From Nitriliruptoraceae bacterium (lineage in GTDB: Bacteria; Actinomycetota; Nitriliruptoria; Nitriliruptorales; Nitriliruptoraceae), in contig SKJO01000303.1 of NCBI GenBank assembly GCA_007121975.1, forward strand, positions 1 to 5,576: 5,576 nt of DNA, given 5' to 3'. The position numbers were made by a program, and so were the translations under genes. Under the pieces are notes generated by a model. That model ran no database searches and was not told where the DNA came from. It saw only the letters and a list, made by a program, of their open reading frames with translations. Shown in pieces: positions 1-5,418 of the stretch (positions are counted from its first letter, which is position 1; the number at the start of each line of letters is the position of its first letter).

Positions 1-722
1 GCGACCTGACCGTCGAAGCCGACGGCACCGAGATCCTGCGTGGCGTCACGCTCGACCTCGACCTCGGCCGCACCATCGCCCTGATGGGCCCCAACGGTTC
101 GGGCAAGTCCACCCTGGCCTACGCCATCGCCGGCCACCCGCTGTACGACGTGACGGGTGGCACGATGACCTGGCAGGGCACCGACCTGTCCGAGCTGTCC
201 CCCGACGAGCGCGCCCGGCTCGGGGTGTTCCTGGCCATGCAGTACCCGGTCGAGGTCCCCGGCGTGTCGGTCACCAACTTCCTGCGCACCGCGCTCAACG
301 CCATCTCCGGCGAGGACGTGCCGGTGCGGCAGTTCATGACCCGGCTCAAGGCCGAGATGGCCGACCTCGGTGTCGACGAGTCCTTCCTCCAGCGCTCGGT
401 GAACGAAGGGTTCTCCGGCGGGGAGAAGAAGCGCTTCGAGATCCTGCAGATGGCGCTGCTGCGGCCCAGGCTCGCGGTGCTCGACGAAACCGACTCGGGC
501 CTCGACGTCGACGCGCTCAAGACCGTGGCCGAAGGCGTCGACAAGCTGCGCGGAGACGACCTCGGCGTGCTGATCATCACCCACTACACCCGCATCCTGC
601 GCTACATCCGCCCCGACGAGGTCCACGTCATGTTCGAGGGCCGGATCGCCGCCTCCGGTGGCCCGGAGCTCGCCGACGAGCTCGAGGCCGGCGGCTACGA
701 GTCGCTGCGCGCCAACGCCTGA
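1..722 (+). CDS. sufC: SufC, Fe-S assembly ABC-type ATPase (5' end missing)
   Basis: Soluble cytoplasmic ATPase that powers Fe-S cluster assembly on the SufB-SufC-SufD scaffold. The reading frame is open from position 3 and gives 239 visible residues. The family is about 250 long, so roughly ten N-terminal residues lie outside the window. Visible motifs are Walker A GPNGSGKS (87-110), a Q-loop in AMQYPVEVPGV, the ABC signature FSGGEKKR (411-434), Walker B LAVLDE running into the D-loop motif DETDSGLD (near 471-506), and the switch histidine in IITHYTRIL (near 573-599). DETDSGLD followed by VDALK, the THY triplet and a C-terminal EAGGYE-type ending are hallmarks of SufC rather than of membrane transporter ATPases. 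The ATG at 84 is internal, because the strand leading into Walker A precedes it. sufS begins 18 nt after the stop, so the two are cotranscribed. sufB and sufD are expected upstream. Confidence 0.97.
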   Translation, partial: DLTVEADGTEILRGVTLDLDLGRTIALMGPNGSGKSTLAYAIAGHPLYDVTGGTMTWQGTDLSELSPDERARLGVFLAMQYPVEVPGVSVTNFLRTALNAISGEDVPVRQFMTRLKAEMADLGVDESFLQRSVNEGFSGGEKKRFEILQMALLRPRLAVLDETDSGLDVDALKTVAEGVDKLRGDDLGVLIITHYTRILRYIRPDEVHVMFEGRIAASGGPELADELEAGGYESLRANA

Positions 723-740
723 ACCCCGCAAGGGAGGCAC

Positions 741-1979
741 ATGACCTTCGACGTCGCGACCATCCGCAAGCAGTACCCCACCCTCCAGCAGGAGGTCGAC
801 GGTCGGCGGCTGGTCTACCTCGACTCGGCCGCCTCGTCGCAGACACCCGAGGCCGTGCTCGACGCGATGGACGTGTACTACCGGCGGCTGCGGGCCAACG
901 TCGAGCGCGGTGTGTACCGCCTGTCGGAGGAGGCCACCGGGCGCTACGAGGCGGCCCGGGCGCGGCTGGCGCGCTTCGTCGGCGCTCCCTCCCCCGACGG
1001 CGTGGTGTTCACCCGCAACGTCACCGAGGCGATCAACCTGGTGGCCTACAGTTGGGTGCGCCGGCGGCTCGGACCCGGCGACGCGGTGCTGACCACCGCC
1101 ATGGAGCACCACGCCAACTTCGTGCCGTGGTGGCACGCCGCGCAGGACACCGGGGTGGAGCTTCGCATCGTGCCGGTGCGCGAGGACTTCCACCTCGACG
1201 TCGAGGCGATGGAGGCGCTGCTGGCTGACGGCAAGGTGCGCTTCCTCGCGCTCGGTCACGTCAGCAACGTGCTCGGCACCATCAACCCGCTGCGTGAGCT
1301 CATCGCGCTGGCCCGGGCCGCCAACCCCGAAGTGGTGGTGCTCGTCGACGGCGCCCAAGCCGTTCCCCACCTGCCCGTGGACGTCGCCGCGTTGGATGTC
1401 GACTTCTACGGGATCACCGGCCACAAGATGCTCGGTCCGACCGGCATCGGCGCACTCATCGCCAAGCCCGAGCGGCTCGAGCAGATGCCGCCGTTTCTCA
1501 CCGGCGGGTCGATGATCCTCGACGTCTCGGCCGAGCAGGTGGTGTGGAACCACCCGCCCCACCGCTTCGAGGCCGGCACCCCCATGATCGCCGAGGCGTT
1601 CGGGCTGCACGCGGCGTGCGACGTGCTCGACGAGCTGGGCATGCACGAGGTGCGTGCCCACGAACGCGGGCTGGTGGCGACCTTCGTCGATGCGCTCGTG
1701 GCCGCCGACGGCGTGACGGTCTACGGACCCACCGACCCCGACCAGCGCTCGGGGGCGATCTCGTTCGCGGTCGACGGGGTCCACCCCCACGATCTCGGCG
1801 CGATGCTCGACAGCTACGGTGTGTGCATCCGGGTGGGCCACCACTGCGCCAAGCCGCTGATGCGCTGGCTCGGCGTGAACGCCACCGCCCGCGCGTCGCT
1901 GTACGTGTACAACGACGTCGATGACCTCGCGCCACTGCTCGAGGGCATCGAGGCCGCCCGCCGGTTCTTCGCCCGTTAG
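741..1979 (+). CDS. sufS: SufS, group II cysteine desulfurase
   Basis: PLP-dependent enzyme that converts L-cysteine to L-alanine and holds the sulfur as a persulfide for transfer to SufU. It has 412 residues, close to the usual 400-415. The PLP lysine is K229 in ITGHKMLGPTG, D203 in LVDGAQAVPH contacts the PLP ring nitrogen, H123/H124 lie in MEHHANFVPW, the persulfide cysteine is C369 in RVGHHCAKPLM, and R384 in ATARASLYVYN is the substrate carboxylate arginine. RFEAGTP (275-281) is the usual type II motif, and the short loop around the active cysteine marks SufS rather than IscS/NifS. The ATG at 741 has AGGGAGG at 731-737, with only 3 nt between. One oddity: the usual HRG(V/I)H stretch near residue 55 reads ERGVY. 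The 8-nt gap to sufU fits a dedicated SufS-SufU pair. Confidence 0.98.
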   Translation: MTFDVATIRKQYPTLQQEVDGRRLVYLDSAASSQTPEAVLDAMDVYYRRLRANVERGVYRLSEEATGRYEAARARLARFVGAPSPDGVVFTRNVTEAINLVAYSWVRRRLGPGDAVLTTAMEHHANFVPWWHAAQDTGVELRIVPVREDFHLDVEAMEALLADGKVRFLALGHVSNVLGTINPLRELIALARAANPEVVVLVDGAQAVPHLPVDVAALDVDFYGITGHKMLGPTGIGALIAKPERLEQMPPFLTGGSMILDVSAEQVVWNHPPHRFEAGTPMIAEAFGLHAACDVLDELGMHEVRAHERGLVATFVDALVAADGVTVYGPTDPDQRSGAISFAVDGVHPHDLGAMLDSYGVCIRVGHHCAKPLMRWLGVNATARASLYVYNDVDDLAPLLEGIEAARRFFAR

Positions 1980-1987
1980 GGGACGCC

Positions 1988-2452
1988 GTGACGATGGACG
2001 ACCTGTACCAGGAGATCATCCTGGACCACTACCGCCGCCCGAAGAACCGGGCGCCGCAGCTCGACGGTGAGGACGTGCACGTCCACCACTCCAACCCGCT
2101 GTGCGGCGACGAGCTCGACCTGCGCCTACGGGTCCGCGACGGGCGCATCGACGGGCTGGTGTTCGACGGGGAGGGCTGCTCGATCAGTCAGGCCTCCGCC
2201 TCGGCGATGACCGACGCGGGGCTCGACCGCGACCTCGACGACGCGCTCGCGCTCGCCGAGGACTTCCGCCAGCTGATGCACGGCACCCCCGCGACCCGGC
2301 CCGACGACCTGCGTGACGGGGTCGTCTTCGAGGGGGTGGCGCGCTTCCCGGTCCGGGTCAAGTGCGCGCTGCTCGGGTGGATGGCGGTCCGCGACGCGAT
2401 CGAGACCTACCTGGCCGGCGCATCCGACCACGCCGTCACCTACGACGACTGA
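1988..2452 (+). CDS. sufU: SufU, zinc-dependent sulfur acceptor for SufS
   Basis: Small cytoplasmic sulfurtransferase that takes the persulfide from SufS and strongly stimulates it. In Gram-positive bacteria it replaces SufE. It has 154 residues from the GTG at 1988, or 152 from the ATG at 1994. The zinc ligands of the family are all present: C39 and D41 in SNPLCGDELD, C64 in GEGCSISQAS, and C126 in FPVRVKCALLGW. The N-terminal DDLYQEIILDHYRRPKN is typical. The roughly 60-residue distance between the second and third cysteine, with the extra helix region at about 79-110, separates SufU from scaffold-type IscU. AGGGGA at 1978-1983 overlaps the sufS stop and sits 4 nt before the GTG or 10 nt before the ATG, so the exact start is uncertain by two codons. 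The last codons, TYDD plus stop, form the first copy of a repeat that continues downstream. Confidence 0.97.
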   Translation: MTMDDLYQEIILDHYRRPKNRAPQLDGEDVHVHHSNPLCGDELDLRLRVRDGRIDGLVFDGEGCSISQASASAMTDAGLDRDLDDALALAEDFRQLMHGTPATRPDDLRDGVVFEGVARFPVRVKCALLGWMAVRDAIETYLAGASDHAVTYDD

Positions 2453-2521
2453 CCCTCCAGGGCCGGCTAATACGACGACTGACCTACGACGACTGACGAC
2501 GACTGACCTACGACGACTGAC
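2441..2521 (+). repeat. Cluster of 13-bp repeats at the sufU 3' end
   Basis: The 13-mer TACGACGACTGAC occurs four times without mismatch, at 2441-2453, 2471-2483, 2485-2497 and 2509-2521. A shortened copy lacking the first three bases lies at 2498-2507. The first copy encodes the last three residues (YDD) and the stop of SufU, and each copy carries a TGA. Start-to-start distances are 30, 14 and 24 nt, so the array is irregular. The stretch 2461-2483 also looks like the sufU tail with its middle removed, since GGCCGGC precedes YDD-stop in both (2413-2419 and 2461-2467), though that short GC word is weak evidence. I infer local duplication or replication slippage at the gene end. It fills most of the sufU-sufT gap. 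Confidence 0.9.
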
Positions 2522-2524
2522 TGC

Positions 2525-2531
2525 GAGGAGG
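2525..2531 (+). promoter_or_regulatory. Ribosome binding site that fixes the sufT start
   Basis: GAGGAGG lies 6 nt before the GTG at 2538. It is the strongest Shine-Dalgarno match in the window. It sets the sufT start well inside a longer open frame that reaches back into sufU (to 2313). Confidence 0.85.
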
Positions 2532-2537
2532 ACCACC

Positions 2538-3026
2538 GTGAGCGACCAGCGCACCGCCGCCCCCCCATCCGCCGGATCTGCGGCCTGGGACGACGGCGAG
2601 CCCATCCCCGAGGCCGACACCCCCGACGGCACCGTCCCCGTCGCCCCCGTCGCCCCCGCCGCCGACGCGCCCCGCCACCCGTTCGCCGACCTGCCTCTCG
2701 AGGAGGATGGCGCACCTGCCGGCGAGCATCTGTTCAACGCGCTGCGGGCCGTGGTCGACCCCGAGATCGGCTACAACATCGTCGACCTCGGCCTGGTCTA
2801 CGAGGTCACCAAGCCGCGGCGCGGGCACGCGCACGTGCTCATGACCCTGACCACCATGGGCTGCCCGCTGACCGAGGTGATCCACCAGCAGTGCTCGGTC
2901 ATCCTCAGTGCCATGCCGGGCATCGATCACGTCGACGTGGAGTTCACCTTCTCGCCGCCGTGGTCGACCGACAACATGGCCGACTACGTGCGTGAGGAGT
3001 TGCGCGCGATGGGCATGAACGTCTGA
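2538..3026 (+). CDS. sufT: SufT, DUF59/MIP18-family Fe-S maturation factor
   Basis: Accessory protein of Fe-S biogenesis. In bacteria, SufT homologues help mature Fe-S enzymes when demand is high, and M. tuberculosis Rv1466 occupies the same last position in its suf operon. It has 162 residues from the GTG at 2538. The DUF59 domain spans about 62-160, with DPEIGYNIVDLGLVYEV at 74-90, MTLTTMGCPLTEVI at 102-115 with the conserved cysteine C109, and FSPPWSTDNM at 138-147. All are family hallmarks, also shared by PaaD-like proteins, but the suf context favours SufT. Residues 1-60 are an acidic, Pro/Ala-rich extension without predicted fold, including PVAPVAPAADAP, which is encoded partly by two tandem GTCGCCCCC units (2640-2657). 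The 3' end overlaps the oppositely oriented GGDEF-EAL gene by 43 bp. Confidence 0.95.
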   Translation: MSDQRTAAPPSAGSAAWDDGEPIPEADTPDGTVPVAPVAPAADAPRHPFADLPLEEDGAPAGEHLFNALRAVVDPEIGYNIVDLGLVYEVTKPRRGHAHVLMTLTTMGCPLTEVIHQQCSVILSAMPGIDHVDVEFTFSPPWSTDNMADYVREELRAMGMNV

Positions 3027-5251
3027 GCTTCGAGCACGGCCGGCGGAGCCGGGCGGGCCAGCCCGAACCCCTGGCCCGCCTGGCAGCCGAGCCGGGTCAG
3101 CTCGCGGTGCTGCAGTTCGGTCTCGATGCCCTCGGCCACCGAACGCAGGCCGAACTCCCGGGCCAGGCCCAGGATCACCGCAATCACCCGGGCATGCCTC
3201 GGGTCGCTCCCGAGTCCGGTGACGAACGAGCGGTCGATCTTGAGGGTGTCGACCGGCAGCTCCCGCAGCGAGGCCAGCGACGAGTAGCCGGTGCCGAAGT
3301 CGTCGATGGCGATGCGGACCCCGAGCTCCCGGAGTTCCCCGAGCACCCGGCGGCTGGCTCCCGGCTCGGCCATCAGGGTGCTCTCGGTCAGCTCCAGGTG
3401 CAGCCGGCTGGGCGCCACCCCCGCCGCGGCGATCGCTTCGCGTACCTCGAGCACCAGACGGTCGTGCACCAGCTGGCGTACCGACAGGTTCACGGTCATG
3501 AACCGCTGGTCATGCCCGACGACGTCGCGGTCCCAGGCCGCTAGCTGCTCCAGTGCCCGCGCCAGCACCGCACGGCCGATCATCGCGATCGACCCGTGCT
3601 CCTCGGCCAGGGGAATGAAACGGCCCGGAGCCACCCGGCCCAGCGTCGGATGTTCCCAGCGGGCCAGTGCCTCGTAGCCCACGCACCCCCCGTCACCGAG
3701 CGAGAAGATTGGCTGGTACTCGATCTCGAGCTCCTCGCGCTGCGTGATGCCGGGGAGCTGCCGGGCGAGCTCGGCCTCCTCGACCAGCTGGACGCGCTGG
3801 GCGGCGTCGAGGGAGACGATGCGCTGGCGGCCGCCGGCCTTGGCCTGGTACATCGCGGTGTCGGCGTCCTTGAGCAGCACGTGGGGCTCGGAGTGCTCGT
3901 CGGCCAGGACCACCCCGGCGCTGGTGGTGACCCGGTGCTGCTCACCGCCGAGCTCGAAGGGGACCTCGAGCGCGGCCAGCAGACGCTGGGTGGTGGCCCA
4001 CGCCTCGGCGGCATCGGCCACCTCGTCGAGCACCACCACGAACTCGTCGCCGCCGAAGCGCGCCACCGTGTCGCCCCCTCGCAGCGCGGCGGCCAGCCTC
4101 TGGGCGTACGCGCGCAGCAGGTCGTCGCCGCGGGCGTGGCCCAGCGAGTCGTTGATGACCTTGAACCGGTCGAGGTCGAGGAACACCACCGCCACGGTGC
4201 CTTCATGCCGTTGGGCGCGCTCGAGCGCGTTGCCGATGCGGTCGAGCAGCAGCGCCCGGTTGGCCAGCCCCGTCAACGGGTCGTGCAGCGCCTGGTAGGC
4301 GAGCCGGGCCTCGGCGGTCTTTCGCTCGGTGATGTCGTGGCCGATGATCACCAGCCCACCGACGGACGGCTCGTGGCGCAGGTCGATCGCGGTGGCCTGC
4401 AACCAGCGCCAGCTGCCGTCCCGGTGGCGCAGGCGGTAGTCGGGAAGCCGCACCTCGCCTCCCGACCCCGCCTGCGCCGCGGCCATCGCCGCGTTGAGCG
4501 GGGTGAGGTCCTCGGGGTGGAGATGCTCGCCCGGGTCGGTCGCCGCCAGCTGCTTGGGATCCCAGCCGAGCAGCCGGGCGGCCGAGGGCGACACCTCGCG
4601 GAAGCGACCGTCGACGGGGTCGAGGGTGACCACCAGATCTGCGGAGTGCCGCGCGAGCAGGCGGTAGCGCCGCTCCCGGGTGGACAGCTCCTCCAGCGCC
4701 TGCTGGCGCAGCTGCGCGCTGCCGATGGCGTCGGTCACCGCCCGCAGCAGCAGCCGCTCACCCGCGGAGAAGCCGCGCTCGGCGTGCACCGCGTCGAAGC
4801 CGACGAACCCGACCAGGGCGCCGGCGGCGATGAGCGGCATCGCCAGCAGCGACCGGATGCCCTGCGCGGTCAGTATCTCGCGCTCGGGCCGGTCCTCGCT
4901 CAGCGCCGCCACCCGCGGCAGGTACACCTCGCGTCCGGCCCGGAACGGTTCCAGCCAGTGCTCGATCACCCCGATCGGCAGCGCCTGGAGCTCGTCGAGG
5001 TGCGGCTCGATCCCCGGGGCGCACCACTCGTGGGTGTTGTCCACCACCTCGGTGCCGTCGGCCAGCACCCGGGTACGGAACAGGTAGGTGCGGTCGACCC
5101 CCGCGACCTGCCCCAGCCGAGCCAGGACATCGCCGATCGCGGTGTGCAACTCGGTGTTGTCGAACGCGGCGAAGCCCTCGAGCAGGACCGGCAGGTGCTC
5201 GAGCAGGTCGGGTAGCGCACCACCGTCGGGTGGCGGCCAGGTGGTCGGCAC
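2984..5251 (-). CDS. GAF-PAS-GGDEF-EAL cyclic-di-GMP synthase/phosphodiesterase
   Basis: Predicted soluble signalling enzyme that makes and/or degrades cyclic-di-GMP under control of two sensor domains. It has 755 residues from the preferred GTG at 5251, and no signal peptide or membrane segment is visible. Order: GAF (about 30-185, with THEWCAPGIEP and GIRSLLAMPL), PAS plus C-terminal PAC motif (about 190-310, ending IIGHDITERK), GGDEF (about 317-475, starting LHDPLTGLANR), EAL (about 490-745). The diguanylate cyclase signature GGDEF (400-404) and the inhibitory-site RxxD (RGGD, 391-394) are intact. The phosphodiesterase set is complete: E527 of EAL, N588, E620, D650/D651 in IDDFGTGYSS, K671, E707/E710 in EGIET, Q727. 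Both activities may therefore work. The D of the usual GCDxxQG is Q724. The frame stays open to a GTG at 5413, but those 54 extra residues are about a quarter arginine and look non-coding. The ligands are unknown. Confidence 0.93.
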   Translation of the reverse strand: MPTTWPPPDGGALPDLLEHLPVLLEGFAAFDNTELHTAIGDVLARLGQVAGVDRTYLFRTRVLADGTEVVDNTHEWCAPGIEPHLDELQALPIGVIEHWLEPFRAGREVYLPRVAALSEDRPEREILTAQGIRSLLAMPLIAAGALVGFVGFDAVHAERGFSAGERLLLRAVTDAIGSAQLRQQALEELSTRERRYRLLARHSADLVVTLDPVDGRFREVSPSAARLLGWDPKQLAATDPGEHLHPEDLTPLNAAMAAAQAGSGGEVRLPDYRLRHRDGSWRWLQATAIDLRHEPSVGGLVIIGHDITERKTAEARLAYQALHDPLTGLANRALLLDRIGNALERAQRHEGTVAVVFLDLDRFKVINDSLGHARGDDLLRAYAQRLAAALRGGDTVARFGGDEFVVVLDEVADAAEAWATTQRLLAALEVPFELGGEQHRVTTSAGVVLADEHSEPHVLLKDADTAMYQAKAGGRQRIVSLDAAQRVQLVEEAELARQLPGITQREELEIEYQPIFSLGDGGCVGYEALARWEHPTLGRVAPGRFIPLAEEHGSIAMIGRAVLARALEQLAAWDRDVVGHDQRFMTVNLSVRQLVHDRLVLEVREAIAAAGVAPSRLHLELTESTLMAEPGASRRVLGELRELGVRIAIDDFGTGYSSLASLRELPVDTLKIDRSFVTGLGSDPRHARVIAVILGLAREFGLRSVAEGIETELQHRELTRLGCQAGQGFGLARPAPPAVLEAQTFMPIARNSSRT
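3048..3084 (+). terminator. Long hairpin after sufT, candidate suf operon terminator
   Basis: GGCGGGCCAG (3052-3061) and CTGGCCCGCC (3071-3080) are perfect inverted repeats around a 9-nt loop. After a G-T position (3051/3081), which is a G-U wobble in the sufT-strand transcript, three more pairs (3048-3050 with 3082-3084) extend the stem to 14 positions. It begins 21 nt after the sufT stop, a good place to end the suf transcript. No U-tract follows, so it is not a canonical intrinsic terminator. Such structures are known in high-GC actinobacteria, but activity is inferred. It lies wholly within the coding sequence of the opposite-strand EAL domain. On the opposite transcript the G-T position becomes a C-A mismatch, so the stem is weaker there. 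Confidence 0.45.
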
Positions 5252-5261
5252 GGTCGTGGCG

Positions 5262-5265
5262 CTCC
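5262..5265 (-). promoter_or_regulatory. Weak ribosome binding site supporting the GTG at 5251
   Basis: On the minus strand GGAG is followed by 10 nt and then GTG (5251-5249). The spacing is slightly long and the match short, but no clear Shine-Dalgarno sequence precedes the alternative starts at 5413, 5392 or 5383. It favours the shorter protein without proving it. Confidence 0.4.
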
Positions 5266-5405
5266 GAACCGGTGGCGGTCGGTTGACGCCCAACCTAGTC
5301 GGCCGGCGTGGGATGACGGGTCGGATCGGGTTCGCACGCTTTGCACGCCGGGAGGCGGTCCGGGTCCGAACCCTGCCCGACACTACGCTCACCGCCCCCC
5401 GTCGT

Positions 5406-5410
5406 AGGAG
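5406..5410 (+). promoter_or_regulatory. Ribosome binding site of the MoeB/MoeZ-like gene
   Basis: AGGAG lies 8 nt before the ATG at 5419. It is a standard strong site that fixes this start. It would fall inside the opposite gene if that gene began at 5413, which also argues against the longer form. Confidence 0.75.
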
Positions 5411-5418
5411 CACCCGGC

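Larger units (their letters stand above)
5252..5418. promoter_or_regulatory. Divergent intergenic region, probable promoters both ways
   Basis: If the c-di-GMP gene starts at 5251, this 167-bp region separates two genes transcribed away from each other and should carry both promoters. On the minus strand, TAGGTT (5297-5292) fits the actinobacterial -10 pattern TAnnnT about 40 nt before the start, without a convincing -35. On the plus strand, TACGCT (5384-5389) is a weak -10 candidate 30 nt before the ATG at 5419. The octamer TCCGAACC occurs at 5263-5270 and 5365-5372, the second copy within an imperfect dyad GGGTCCGAACCC (5362-5373). GCACGC is repeated at 5334-5339 and 5343-5348. These could be operator elements, but short GC-rich repeats arise easily by chance. 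Confidence 0.4.

Noticed and set aside
84..86. ATG at 84 as the start of sufC
   Set aside because: The 27 codons before it are open and encode the normal SufC N-terminal strands, so the true start is upstream of the window.
1498..2019. Minus-strand 173-codon open frame over the sufS 3' half
   Set aside because: Its translation is an arginine-rich shadow with no motif, opposite the conserved catalytic part of SufS.
2441..2521. CRISPR array
   Set aside because: Units are 13 bp with gaps of 0-17 nt, contain a gene end, and have no spacers or cas genes.
2313..2537. 75 extra N-terminal codons for sufT, starting inside sufU
   Set aside because: The ATG at 2313 is out of frame within sufU, and the translation is Arg/Thr-rich and repeats with the DNA array. 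The GTG at 2538 has a near-perfect ribosome binding site.
2453..2537. Internal promoter for sufT
   Set aside because: The repeat-filled gap shows no recognisable -35/-10 pair, so cotranscription with sufU is the simpler reading.
2126..2930. Minus-strand open frames of 203 and 140 codons over sufU and sufT
   Set aside because: They are shadows of the two Suf genes, low-complexity Gly/Arg/Val translations without motifs, and conflict with clear plus-strand proteins.
3596..5215. A 539-codon plus-strand open frame opposite the c-di-GMP gene
   Set aside because: It is rich in Gln, Val, Arg and Gly and shows no domain motif. It mirrors the GGDEF-EAL reading frame, whose motifs are unambiguous, and results from high GC third-position bias.
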